Source: Daphnia carinata (lineage: Eukaryota > Arthropoda > Branchiopoda > Diplostraca > Daphniidae). From it: a stretch of 64,000 nt of DNA. The stretch's first letter is position 1. Every line of letters begins with the position of its first letter. The position numbers and the translations under genes are program-made. Positions 9,898-21,246 of the stretch are shown one piece after another. The stretch is taken from NCBI RefSeq assembly GCF_022539665.2, contig NC_081334.1, forward strand, positions 620,001 through 684,000, written 5' to 3'. Under the pieces are notes generated by a model. The model ran no database searches and was not told the DNA's origin. It worked only from the letters and a program-made list of their open reading frames with translations.

Positions 9898-12306
9898 TTT
9901 TCACAATGTGACTAGAAAAATGTGGCTCTTAGCAGAAGTGAGCTAGTGAGCTCAATACAAAAATGAACTACCAAAAAAAGTTGCAATCGTTCATAAGCGG
10001 AGGATATTTTTTCTGATTGTCATTTGTCAGTATTTCTGTTTCTAACTCTTTTTTACGTAATGGTAAATCGTCTGATTTTACCACTAGCGCCACTAGATAC
10101 TATAGTTGCCACAAAACAATAACAAAAGTCCATCTAGCGCTGTACGATGAAAACTGATAAAGGAGGGAATTTAATAAGGAACCGTTACGTAATATAGCGT
10201 AATATATACCTCGGAAAACGTATGTATTACAGTATAATGCAGGTAAAAATGTTAAATTTTTTAATTACGAAAATGACAGCATGATAAAAAAATCGTAAAC
10301 AAGATCCATTTCATCACGAGAATTTCCATTCATATACGCTGCACGCCAGCAAATATGAATGTTGTAACACGTACGATTTTGAACTCTTGGGTTTATTTAG
10401 GAAATTAAGACTTTCTAGGGGTCCTCCTTCTATTACCTCTCAAACAAGCTAGTAAGGCTTGCCGTCTGGCTGAAAAGAAGAGAAACTGGTTGGAAATGCC
10501 CTTGACAAGCGGGCCGAGTAGCTAAAAAAGTGACGCAAACCTACGTTCTCTACAAAGTTTTATTTTCGTTTTCTCTGCCAGTCTATGTGGAAAGGGAGTT
10601 GTAAAACTCTTTTCTTAATATGATGTAACTGGCTCTTTTTGCGATTTTTTTAATCGGGGCACTTTCTATTACTCAGTCAACGTCCCCGTCGGAGCTCGTT
10701 CGATTCGAATTGTTTTTGTGAATGGGTAGAAAACAGAGGCTTAATCGATTGGAGAACAACAAAAATGTAAAGCACCACTTGAATGAATTTGAAATGATCT
10801 GGAGTACCCGTATCTAGAAAACAAATTGGAGAAGCCGCCGCTAAGCGGTCGTGAACTGTACGGTGAAAGTTGCCTTAAAAGAACAATAGCCACGGATTGC
10901 ACGAAAGTGAAAGGAATCACGCTACACGGCAAAAATATTAAGCAGCGCAAAGGAAACAAAAATAATAAATAAATAAAAGTCGGATCTCGTTGTGGACATC
11001 TACGTAGCCTTGAACGAGCTCCTATTCAAGAAAAACCCATAGTCATCCTCTGATGAGAAGACGCTCGTTTTCGGGAAATGACACGACCAACGCGCAACAC
11101 AAAAGAAGATTTCTGAACGTTTGGTAAACAAAAATCTTTTCCATTCCTTTTACCTTAACTACAATACGATTTAGTATTTTAAAAAAATACTTTAAAAAGG
11201 CATAAAGTAATACTTACCCAATTAAAATTTTACTGTAACTTGCACTATTAGTGTTCAATTTATTTTAAGGCCACAATTACCAAGACTAATTAGTACACCT
11301 ATAAATGTTAATGACTAATAGATGACTGACCTGTTAACCTGACAGTAAGAGACAAGAAACTCTGGGGCCAAACTTGAATGCAGGCGGGTAGTCCAGCACA
11401 CGGGCGAATAGGAGTCCTCCAAGACCAAGAGCTTGAATCCAACTGAGAAGCGTCTCGCTTATAAAGTAAATACAAAAAACGGCTCTTTCTCAGTTTTGCG
11501 GCGCTGCTTTTTTGTTTTTTATCATCGTTTCTTTTTTTTTTTGCAAAAGTTGAGTGAAAACGACAACGTCGTCTTTGCTTTTTTTTTTTTTTTTCTTTTG
11601 TCTCTCCTATGCGACCGAAATTTCAAAAATTTCTTGACGCGCTACAATGTAAAGGTCATGTTGAAAACGAAGCCAACTTTAATCCGGCCGCAAAGAGACC
11701 CTTCCGGCGTACCCTGTAAATTATTTCTTCTTCTTTTTTTTTGCTTTTTTGAAGATGAGATGACCTCTGCTTGTTCGACCTTCCTAAAAATAAGATTAGA
11801 CAACTCCAACAAGAAAGAACCTTAGGGTGAAGATTCGAACACCGTTTTTGCAACCTGCAATTGCTGTGGCGATGTAGTTGGTAGTTGCAACATAACGGTA
11901 AAATGATCCAAACGAGGATTTCAATTTTACGACCTTCTCTCGCGCGCATCTCGTTTTCCCTATTTTTCTTCTCTTCTCCGACTGGAAACCTCTTCTCAAT
12001 GCTTAAGGCATTCGTTTGTTGGTGCCCCAGCAGGTGGTCAATTAAGCGTTGCAATACGTTACGACGCAGACAGCGCCTTAGAGGTGGCTTGGAACAAAGT
12101 AGTAAATCAAACGCGATACGAAAACACAGTCTCCCGAGCACAGTTTTTTTTTTGTCCTGAAAACAATCTAACGGCATCATGTCCACACCATCTAATATTG
12201 TATTACCTTGCATCAAGATACATTTGCACGTCCGAATCATGGAGCTAAAAAATAGGCTTTCAAAGCCTATCATCCCTCATTTTGCGGAAGGACAATGGAC
12301 CACACC
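9898..12306. other. Long gap with unresolved, possibly transcribed sequence
   Basis: No gene could be closed here. Two hints exist on the minus strand. A possible terminal exon near 10440-10475 follows the acceptor TTTTCAG and reads PDGKPY then stop, with AATAAA at about 10394-10399. A GC-richer block at 11345-11450 has open reading in more than one frame. Neither can be joined into a convincing protein. The 205-aa open frame at 11656-12273 has no domain-like pattern. Confidence 0.35.
12252..12270. other. Perfect 9-bp-arm inverted repeat
   Basis: ATAGGCTTTCAAAGCCTAT is palindromic around one central base. It lies about 37 bases beyond the stop codon of the third Ly6 gene, in its probable 3' UTR, and could form a hairpin in RNA. 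No function is known to me. Confidence 0.6.
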
Positions 12307-12957
12307 TTACTGCAATAACTTGGCCAAAACGAGCAGGAACATGCTGGTAAACACGGCCAACATTTGATCTTAATAAAAAAGAAAGAAAAAGGATTGAGAA
12401 GACGCTCTTTACCTGAGGCTTTGTATGAAAGAGAAGAACGGCAGCAATAAAATAACCGTTTTCCTACCATTCGAAAAGGAGTAAGCATTGTTACAGAGAT
12501 CCATGGTGCACGACTGGTACCAAACTGTTAGATTTCCATCTTCTAGGTCCTGCTGACCGTTGCGGTACAGGGGCTCATCAGCGCAACTGCGGAGGACTGA
12601 ATTAGCTCCGCCTGTAAGAAATATCAGCCATGAGTTTCGGACTCGATAAAATAAGATTTTGTGTTTCTAGTTTTTTACTGATTGTGTTCCATTGGGTTTT
12701 CTTATACGTGCAGTACGCTGTTTTCCCATCGTAAGCGTCTGGGCACGTAATCGATGGCAACAGTGTCCGGTTACCAGTTTCGCAGTCTTCGTTCCAGTCA
12801 ACGTCGCTCGAACTGCAGATGTAACATTCCAGTCCTAACTGGCAAAATGTTTGTTTACTATTACCTCCGCCCTATTGAACAATAAATGATTCCACTTACC
12901 GTCGCTGAGCGTAATGAAACTAAGAGCAATTACCGTAACGGCTATAAGGATCTTCAT
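12307..12957 (-). CDS. Ly6/uPAR-type three-finger protein, probably GPI-anchored (third of three)
   Basis: Small cell-surface protein of 139 aa from four exons: 12957-12900, 12834-12679, 12611-12468, 12368-12307. It has a signal peptide (MKILIAVTVIALSFITLS), then a three-finger pattern opening with LECYIC, with cysteines spaced through ETGNRT, SITCPD, AYCTY and VLRSCAD, and closing with CTMDLCNN. The hydrophobic C-terminus (MLAVFTSMFLLVLAKLLQ) ends at the stop and fits a GPI-attachment signal. All introns are phase 1, as in the two neighbours upstream, so the three genes are tandem duplicates. Arthropod members act in junctions, channel modulation and other extracellular roles. The specific role here is unknown. 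Confidence 0.88.
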
Positions 12958-13433
12958 GGAGATGTTGGAACGCATAGTCATTGTAGGCATCCTACACGGG
13001 ACTCGATACAATTCAACGTGGGGTTGACAAGATCGTTGCAAACTCCATCTGTGAAGCTATGGGGATTTTTCTTATCGGTACAAGTGCGATTGTCTTATCG
13101 CGTTATGTATCATTTAAAAGACTCAAATGACGTTGATAGCCAGTGTTTTAGGGTCCGGCTTTAGCGATTGAACAGCGTTCATTATGCTCTGAATTCGGGT
13201 ACCTCATCATAGGCGGAATATAAAAATTTGGAAACATAATCCAGCGAAATGAATTACTAATAACAAAACCGTACCCTTAATTATTACTCAATTTCCTTTC
13301 GTACATTTACGTATCCGCTCACGCACCCTGTCAGCGTTGGACATGACGTTTACGAAATTCTATAAGAGTGTAAATAGTTCATAGGAGACATTCAGGGATA
13401 TACAATAAGGATTAATGGTTGCATCGAAGACGC

Positions 13434-14094
13434 CTAAAAACTAAGGATTAAACATAAGGAAGTCAAAATGGCCAGCAGGAGTAGACTTGCGTCGCAAGAA
13501 TGAGAATCTGAAGAGCAGAATATGAAAATGAATTAAAGATCCTTACACCTTTTTCGATGGACTAACCTTTCGAGTTGTTGTAGAGCGATTTATCCCAAAC
13601 GTCGCCATTGCAAAGATCTTTATTGCACGAACGATAGGAAACAGTTGCAATTCCTAATTTCTTGTCCTCAAAACCTACGTTGTTTGGGATCCAAGTCGAA
13701 TCTTCACCGCAACCACGATAAATCATGTTGAAAGCTGAAAATTTTATTTTTATTTTTATTTAACATTATTTCGAAATTGGAACAAATTAACTTTGTGATA
13801 TTTACCTATCCCAGCATCGATTTTGATTTTTACATAGTCGCAAAATTTGGTTGTGAGGGGACAAGTTTGTGGTTTGCTACGGTGCACGCCCGTTTCACAG
13901 TCTGAGTTCATCGCCATCGGGTTTGATGTGCATTCGTAGCATTTGATGCCTTTCGTTTAATCAATGGAAGAAAAAGCGCTTTTCATTAGTTTTCAAATGT
14001 TAAAATGTTTCTTATTGTTTGTGTTTGACTCACTCTGGCCACGCGACGCCAAACTTAGGAGAAGGAGACCGCCCAGAACGGAACGCACGTTCAT
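13434..14094 (-). CDS. Ly6/uPAR-type three-finger protein, probably GPI-anchored (second of three)
   Basis: Predicted 148-aa protein, four exons: 14094-14034, 13949-13806, 13734-13567, 13507-13434. The signal peptide is MNVRSVLGGLLLLSLASRG. The domain opens IKCYEC and includes SDCETG, QTCPL, KFCDYV, IYRGCGED and the closing SCNKDLCNGD. The last exon encodes a hydrophobic tail (SLLLLAILTSLCLILSF) ending at TAG, consistent with GPI anchoring. Introns are all phase 1. The gene lies about 480 bp upstream of the third copy and 530 bp downstream of the first. Sequence identity to its neighbours is low outside the cysteine frame, so the duplication is old. Confidence 0.88.
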
Positions 14095-14471
14095 TTTCTT
14101 GCACGCTCACTTGAATAACTGTATTCCGGATAAACTAAACTTCTCGCCAGCCAAAACCATAATGTCCGGATTGCGGTTGAGGGTTGATAAGAACTTCGCG
14201 ATTGCTAGACTTTGTAAAGCTCGGGTAACTTTATATTTTCTCCCACCAAATGTAATTAAGTTCAACGAAAAGGGAAATGGTACGTTAGCACTTCCAGGCA
14301 TCTAAATGTAACAAAAAAAAAAGGAAATAAATTATCTTCAAATCAACACAAACGCACGTTTCACGTTGAAAAATTTGCCTAAAATGGAAAACAAAAAAAT
14401 AAGAGCGTTCCACAGAGGAATTCACGAAAAATCCACTACGCCCAATGTTCTATTAATGTTTAAAAATTAGG

Positions 14472-14477
14472 TTTATT
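14472..14477 (-). terminator. Poly(A) signal of the first Ly6 gene
   Basis: AATAAA on the minus strand, about 150 bases beyond the stop codon of the gene at 14626-15800. Confidence 0.5.
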
Positions 14478-14625
14478 AAATGATGATTGTCACGAAAATG
14501 TAGATTAGGAAAAAAAAACACCGGTATCTCGATTCGCTAGTATTGCTTTAGCTAATGCGTCTATCTATATGGTGAAATATGCTTCCGAAATACGCATGGA
14601 CGAACGAGGAAGTTTCCGAATGAAT

Positions 14626-15800
14626 TTAAACGTTGTTTCCCAGGAAGGATGAAAGGAGACCAAGGAACGGAAGCATCAACGGATTATCTGTAAAATAATA
14701 ATATTACAAAATAAACAATCATTAGACAGGCGGCCACGATAGAACTTACAATTCATCTTCGTGCCTGCGGGTGCGCCGTTTCCCGGCTGCCGGTTGAAAT
14801 CATTATGGAAACCGCCATTAAAACCGGCACCAGCAAATCCTCCAAAACCGTCATTGTTGTTGTTGTTTGTGTTAAATCCGAATCCGTTGTTGAATCCGGG
14901 GAAATTGATGCTCGGTCCAAGACCGTCTCCAGTATTGCACAGGTCGGTGGAACACGATTGGGACGAAGTGGACACGCCCACTCCGTTGCCGCCGACCGCC
15001 CCGGCAAAAGCAGATTGGCGACAACCTCTCGAATACGTTACTGTCCTACCTTTGAAGGGCAATTTTAAGATAGATTCGTTAGTTCACGGTTGTTCTTAAA
15101 ATGTTTAAGACGAAAGTTAGGATAAGCTGCGAGTGCTCGTGACTCACGCTGAAACCAACTGTCAATACTTAAGGGCATTCTTCAATTAATGGACTCTGCA
15201 ACGTCATTTGCCTTTCTGAAGGCTAAACATGTGCGCCATCGTCAGCACAATGCTGGCATGTTCACTACGTTGTCATGGCAACTGTACGAAAATGCGTCGT
15301 GCAGCGGCGAAGCAAGCGAACCGAGGCATGGAAAAATAAAGGAAATGACTGTTATTGTCGTACTCACCGGAAAAATCGGAACGTTCGGTGCGTAGAACGT
15401 TGCACATTTCGTTGGTGGCACACGTGATACGATTGGCTCGCGTCGGCTCTCTGCCACACATTTCATTTTCCCGGCCTTCGCACGAATAGCATTGTAGACC
15501 TGTGCGTAACAAAAGACGAAAGGAAAAACATCAGATTACAATCGTTTGTTTCACATTACTAAACTTTGAGCACCTCCATCTACACTTGAAGAAAAAAAAA
15601 ATACCCAACAGGAAACCTTTGCGTCATTGTTGACCTTGGATAGATTGTGCAACGTCCACTAGGAAGTCAAACCACTTGGTTGCACCATAAACTATTAAAA
15701 CAACGCAAATGTGGGATTGCAAGCTCTTACCTGAAACAATGCTGATCGTCATCATTAAAACTGCTACGATGATTGGCACGGTTGAATGCATTCCTGTCAT
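14626..15800 (-). CDS. Ly6/uPAR-type protein with Gly/Asn/Phe-rich insertion (first of three)
   Basis: Predicted 187-aa protein, four exons: 15800-15731, 15499-15368, 15049-14750, 14687-14626. After the signal peptide (VPIIVAVLMMTISIVS) the domain begins LQCYSCEGREN. It continues through EMCGRE, ITCATNEMCNV and YSRGCRQS, and ends SCSTDLCNTG. Unlike its neighbours, it then carries about 60 residues of low complexity rich in Gly, Asn and Phe (FNNGFGFNTNNNNNDGFGG). A short hydrophobic tail (LMLPFLGLLSSFLGNNV) follows, suggesting a GPI signal. An in-frame Met three codons downstream (15791) is an alternative start. Introns are phase 1. The Asn/Gly linker may hold the three-finger head away from the membrane or matrix; this is inference. 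Confidence 0.87.
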
Positions 15801-17148
15801 TTGGCGAACTTCGTTTTACTGCGTGAATGCTCGCGTTACAACCTGCTGAAACCTCGAACACTAAATGACGTCTGCTGTTTGTTGTCTGCTACGGTTGTTG
15901 GAAAGCTGGTTCGAACGCTGCTTGCAGTGAACTGATGGCCTTAGGGCTTTTACCTGAATGTTTTGAAGTATTCCTAAAATGGGCGGAAGGAGGAGCTACA
16001 AGCAACTCAAACTGTTTTTCGTTTTTTTTTCACCGTCACGTTCTTATGTAGCATATCCGCTAGTGACGTGTTTGCAGAGAGCATGCACTGTTGCCTGCGA
16101 CGTGTAATGTACTGGACGGAAGAGAATGAGTCACTAAACAGGAAGTTCCAAAGGTTGTAACCATAAGTCAATTCATCGCCTTCTTAGTTCCCTTTGGTCC
16201 AAATTTCCCTCTTTTTTTTTAAGGATCGTAAAAATAAATACACAAACTTTAATCTTGGCAGTGCCCCCGTTGACAAGTCGATTTTCAATTGGTATGCAAG
16301 TTTTGATTTTCAACCGGAATTATGCATTTTCTTATTTACAACTTAAACGAAGCCAAAACTGGCTGTAATAAAATCGTCGATAGTTCTCGCTAAGGAGTCT
16401 ACATTAAGGAATATCGTATTCAGTGGCATGGGGCTCTTATCAGCCCACCTGAATCATTAACTGTGGTCACTTCCGTTCATCGGATACCCTTGGACGTCTG
16501 AGCTCAGAATATTTGAAACTGTTCCGATGTATTCGTATTATGGCACTCTACCCAACTACCAAAATAAACATGTTTGGTTAATAATGTTCTCCTTATAAGT
16601 TTTCTGATAACGGATTACCGGTAACCACTAAAATAACGCCCACAAGAAACACGGAACGAAGTAGAATGACAACGACGATATTGTGCAATGACTTCTTTTG
16701 GAAAAAAAAACTAACAAAATATAATTTAAAAAAAAAACAAAAGAGTAATTGAAGCCCCCTGATGTGTACAAAGCGTACCTACTTTTTGAGCAGGATACAT
16801 AAACGAAAAGGAAGACTGCGCAAGTTGTTAAGGAAGTACGCCGAATTTGCTATTGACAACCTTCGTTTTGCCTTTTCTTTTCGACCTCTCATTACGTCTT
16901 TTCACTTCTAGACAACGCTTAAGTTACACCCTTCTCTTTATTGATCTGCGAAGAACGATTGTAGAGAAAGAATGGGCCGTAACACAACAACGCTGTTCTG
17001 CTAAAGATCTCGACAGTCTTAAGCGGATTGCTCGCAAGATGTTAAACAAGGAGCTATTAGTTTTTTAGACGAATGGTTATTTAGCTTTTCTCGTTCATTC
17101 GATAGAACACAAAATTTGATTGAGCAAAAGAATTCCAATATTTGAATC
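15801..17148. other. Intergenic, no gene seen
   Basis: Includes the 5' flank of the first Ly6 gene. An open frame at 16847-17068 shows no recognisable pattern. No RNA gene or repeat was recognised except short A- and T-runs. Confidence 0.5.
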
Positions 17149-17236
17149 TGCCGTGACCAGGATTCGAACCTGGGTTACTACGGAATTGCTTCCTTGCCCC
17201 CACAACGTAGGGTCCTAACCACTAGACGATCACGGC
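17149..17236 (-). tRNA. tRNA-His (GUG anticodon) with a 16-nt intron
   Basis: The minus strand begins GCCGTGATCG and ends TCACGGCA, giving a 7-bp acceptor stem and discriminator A73. The A-box is TCTAGTGGTTAGG and the B-box GGTTCGAATCC, inside a paired T-arm (CCCAG/CTGGT region). The anticodon stem is CTACG/CGTAG and the loop starts TTGTGG. Sixteen extra bases (GGGCAAGGAAGCAATT) follow base 37, the canonical position for nuclear tRNA introns. Without them the gene is 72 nt, normal for tRNA-His. The base before G1 is A, so the obligatory G-1 would be added after transcription, as usual in eukaryotes. Confidence 0.95.
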
Positions 17237-18248
17237 TTACAATATCATATTGGTTTTCAGAACTGATCCTTGTAAGGATGATTCTCCATTTTTGGGTTTC
17301 TAGTATTCGATTTACCGATGGACGGACAACTTGTTAATGTACTATGGATGTACCAAGGACCACATCGTAAATTTGTGCGAGTGCTATGTTGCGAGTCTTA
17401 AATCAAAGGGAGAATGCTACAGAGCAAAGCAAAACTATAACGGTAAAGGCAAGATAAAAATTGGAATGGATCATTTATGATTAGCAAATGAAAATATTTT
17501 ATCTATTGCCTGACAGTGCGTGTGTAACATTAAGACGACGGCAAAGTACGCGCTGCCATAAGGTTATGTACCGTGCGTTAGGGAATACAAAGATGAAAGC
17601 AATACGTAGTTTGAAAAAAAAAGAGAGAAAAGTCTACCAATTAAAATCGAATGAAATGCCCTCTTATGCGATTTATCATTATTAGTAAAAAGGCCATACT
17701 TGAAAATTCAAGGGAGAAAATGCATCGCTCTAAATAAACTTGGAAAACTTCCCGTGACTCGACGCCACTTGGATTGGTGGAAATCGTCCTACACTAATTG
17801 ACATTTTTTGGAGAAACTTTGATGTTTTTTTTTTAGCTAAAACTTCTTCCCTCTCCATGTCCCGGAGGACCGTGGTTCCGTCTGTCGTATTACAAGTGAA
17901 CAGGTATAGTACGTCACTGTTTTTCAGTCTAGCCTTAGTAAAGTTTTCAAGCTGCCTCACTTTTGTACCACATGAAGATGAATACAACTAACGTTAAACA
18001 ACGTGATCAAACACGAAGAAGGCTATGTTTTAACCTACAAGAAGCTGAGACGAAACAGGCTGAAAATACTAGAAAATCTATTTGAAGAAATAAGGATTCG
18101 AGCAGTTTCACACACATTATCAAACATAATGTAGAAGCGATAAGTTATTACAGAAGCAAACCACCGGGAAATTACATTGCAATCGACTAAGAAGAAAAAA
18201 TTATGAAATTTACTAATGTTCAACAGAATTTTTGTGATGAAGCAGCTT
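17237..18248. other. Intergenic, no gene seen
   Basis: Holds the upstream flank of the tRNA and the 3' flank of the minus-strand cuticle gene. Small open frames at 17488-17685 and 17730-17987 lack recognisable features. Confidence 0.5.
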
Positions 18249-19682
18249 TTAGATGATGCGTGTAAAACCAAAGGAATCGATAGAAATTGCGTCGTCCTGA
18301 ATCGGCTGGAAATCTTGGGCAGGCTGGAACACTTCTTGCGAATCGAAATCAGTTTGAATGATCACATCACTGCTACCTGATTGGTGAGTATTGTAACTAT
18401 GGCCACTATTCCTGTTGTTCGTCTTCAGATTCATCAGGAAGTCGTCCAATCGGCCAGTCAAACGGCCACTAGACTTCCCGTAATCGGAAGAGGCCAATCG
18501 GACGACAGGTGCCGCCACTTGAGCAACCTCCTTGATGGTCTGGCTGGGTACCACGGTTTGCTTGACAATCGGAAAGCTCTCGTACGTGGCCGTTTCTCGG
18601 TTTACGGCACGGATGGCCGAAGGAGCTTGATCGTAAGAGATCCGGGTTGGAGCCACAACGCGAACGTTGGTGTTCTTAACGTACGCGTCGTCATTCTGAT
18701 CGACAAAGCGAACTACATTGTTGGTACGACGGGATGAGCTTCTCACAGGGACGCGGACATTAGAGATATCAAGTTGAGAAACCGTTTTGGTGGGGGTTGA
18801 CACGCGGATGTCGGAAACAGTGGCATCGTACGGATCGGGAACGCGGATGGATGTCGGTTGGCTGTCGTAAGAATTTTTGGACGGCGAAACGAAACGAACG
18901 TTTGCGGCCTGGTTGTTCTTGCGGGCCTTAGTCGGTACGCTGACGTCCAAAAATGGAGAAACGTGCGGATTGACTACCCGAACTACGGTTGGCTGGATGT
19001 TGTCTGAAGCTTTGACTGCAGATGAAACGCGGACAGCTCCAGCGTTGTAGTTAATGTCGCGGGTTGGTGAAGAATCAGGAAAACCATCTTCATCGTCATC
19101 AACGCTCGTGTACTCGTAATCTATAGCTTTCTGCTCCACCGATTTGGCGGATGTGCGGATGATCGGAAGCGCTTGGGAATTGCGCCCAGCTTCGGGGAGT
19201 AGAGTTCCCCGTGCTTGAAATCCGACAGCGTGGCCGGACATCTTTCCAGCCGTATATTCTATTGCATTACGTATTCGCATGAGCCATATGTCGAGTTTGC
19301 TTTATAGCTTCTGCTAAGAGAATATAAGATTACCTGTTTCTTGTAGTTTGCCGTTGGCATCAATGTATCCGTATTTGCCAGTCATGTAACCGTTCGCATC
19401 CATGTTTTCGATCCGGAACGATCCGTCTGAGGCTTCGAATCCGAACGTGTAAGAGCCGTCATCATTCCTTTGATTGATCTGCTTCAAGATTGAAACAGCC
19501 GGTTCAGTGTCCGAAGACGTTGTGGACTTGCTGCTCGCATAGTTAGTTGGAGAAGCCAAAGAGAAGGCCACGGTGCAGGCCAAAAATAGCTAATTTAACA
19601 TATTAGATAACAGAGCAAATTTTTAGTAAACTCGTATAAGTTAAAGGCAAACACTTAAATCATTTACCACAATCGGATTCAT
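18249..19682 (-). CDS. Cuticle protein with Rebers-Riddiford-like domain and long tail, copy A
   Basis: Structural exoskeleton protein of 426 aa, three exons: 19682-19668, 19589-19334, 19258-18249. A signal peptide (MNPIVLFLACTVAFSLAS) is split after codon 5 by the first intron, typical of arthropod cuticle genes. A chitin-binding-like core follows: YTFGFEASDGSFRIE, YGYIDANGKLQETG and AGKMSGHAVGFQARGT. The remaining 300 or so residues are unlike standard short cuticle proteins. They repeat short V/I-R-V elements (VRVVNPHV, NVRFVSPS, SIRVPDPYD, DIRVSTPT, NVRVPVRS, NVRVVAPT) every 15-25 residues, then an Asp/Gln-rich end. It is the inverted paralog of the gene at 21247-22677 and has its own TATA box. 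Cuticular location is inferred from the family; chitin binding is not proven. Confidence 0.92.
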
Positions 19683-19751
19683 TTTTTGGTTGGCCAGTGG
19701 ACGGATAGTGCAAAGCGGGTAGGATTATTTTGAGGCTGCAGAGCTGTTGGA

Positions 19752-19789
19752 TGACTGACGAATAAACCCAAGTGTCACCCGTTTTTATA
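19752..19789 (-). promoter_or_regulatory. Core promoter of cuticle gene A (TATA plus initiator)
   Basis: The minus strand has TATAAAAA (plus 19782-19789), followed about 30 bases downstream by TCAGTCATC, matching the arthropod initiator TCAGT. The implied start gives a leader of about 70 bases before the ATG. Confidence 0.75.
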
Positions 19790-21131
19790 CAGACGGGCGA
19801 AAAAGAGAAGGTTGAACCGATGCTGACAAAGGATTTCCATCCATCTCTATATCTCTCATTCATCTCGAGTGGCCCTCATGTTGTAGTCGAATGAAACTAT
19901 CAATGCAACAGACGTACATTCGATATTTCGATTGCATGCTAAATATAAGAACTTCCACTGACAAACAAGCGATTGGAAGTATTACATTAGAAATTCTTAA
20001 TAGTTATTTCAAAGAGCTATGAATAACATCACCAATTAATGTAATCAACAAGGTCCATTCGCCTTGAGCCTTATAGATAAAACCAATAGAATTTCTTGGT
20101 GGCAAGATGTCATACTTTTTACATGCGGGCCGTGCATTTCTTCTTTTCCTCCCCTGCCCTCCTAAAAAAAAAAAAGGTCGACATAACTACTGGCTTAACT
20201 GACCAAACCCCGATGAGATGACTTAGATTGCTGTATAAGGGCCACGATTGACAAAAGGTGAAAGTTAAACATCGCCAATGATGGCGCAACGTTCGCTATC
20301 ACCAACAACCGGAACATAATCATAATCGCCAGAATTCTTTAACTGTTTACGCAACAAGAGTCGTTATTAACAATTTAATCGGCTGTACATTTTAAGTCGG
20401 GTTAGCCTCTTAAATTATTCTACCACCATTTTCTTCTAAACCAAATATTTTTTAGTTAAATAGCCTTACACGGGGATGGTCTTAAAGGATAGATTACAAA
20501 AAAATACAGAGCACGATCTGTCTCTTTGTGCAATGATGTGCAAACAATAGGCGTTGGGATCAGTGCATCGTCGATAATGCATCTCCGATACCGACATGCC
20601 TTTCACTTTGTCCAATGACGAAAACATCGTGAAGAATGACGGCTGTTCAAAAAAAAAAAAAAAACGAAGATGATAAAAACAAAATGGGTCATTTTCAACT
20701 GGGCAAAGCGTTTACCTCTTCAAGGATTTGCCGATGGAGACATACAAAGTACCGGTTTGGGTGTAGCTCACACCCGTATGTCCTGTCACGAGCTTCGAAA
20801 ATTCGTACACTGGAACATCTGATTTCGCAACAAAAAGAAAAAAAAAGGGAACTTAATCAAACAAATCATCAGGTAGAAGACAGGTGAAAAAAAAGAAAGC
20901 GAATATCCACATTCCTCGCCAGACGTATCGCATCTAAAACTGAACGAAAAATCTTGTCAAAATCTGTTGCAATGCGATTCGGAGGAATATCGTGTCGTCC
21001 CGCGTTTTCGTGAGAGAGTCACGTCCGATTCTGCCGGCCCAGAGTAAAAGTTGACAGACAGGTCATCCGTAGAACGGGGCAGTGTGATATGGTTTGCATA
21101 TCCAACCCAACATTCACTTTCCATTTGGCTG
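19790..21131. other. Shared upstream region of two divergent cuticle genes
   Basis: About 1.3 kb between the two TATA boxes. It is AT-rich with short A-runs. No gene is seen; open frames at 20636-20887 and 20957-21184 are not protein-like. Enhancers coordinating both copies are plausible but cannot be identified by eye. Confidence 0.5.
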
Positions 21132-21170
21132 TATATAAAGACGGACGAGTTCTCGGTTTCGTTCATCAGT
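21132..21170 (+). promoter_or_regulatory. Core promoter of cuticle gene B (TATA plus initiator)
   Basis: TATATAAA at 21132-21139 is followed by TCAGT at 21166-21170, the normal arthropod TATA-to-initiator spacing. The ATG lies about 80 bases further down. Confidence 0.8.
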
Positions 21171-21246
21171 CCACTCAACAACAATCAAGTTCAAAGCTGC
21201 CCATTCCTCACTGTTGGTACGCACCGTTCTTGATTGAAGAGAAAAA

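Noticed and set aside
10741-10959. A 72-codon minus-strand frame
   Set aside because: No start context, splice signals or family resemblance supports it.
11656-12273. A 205-codon minus-strand open frame
   Set aside because: No recognisable pattern, and it overlaps the probable 3' UTR of the third Ly6 gene and A/T runs. Likely chance.
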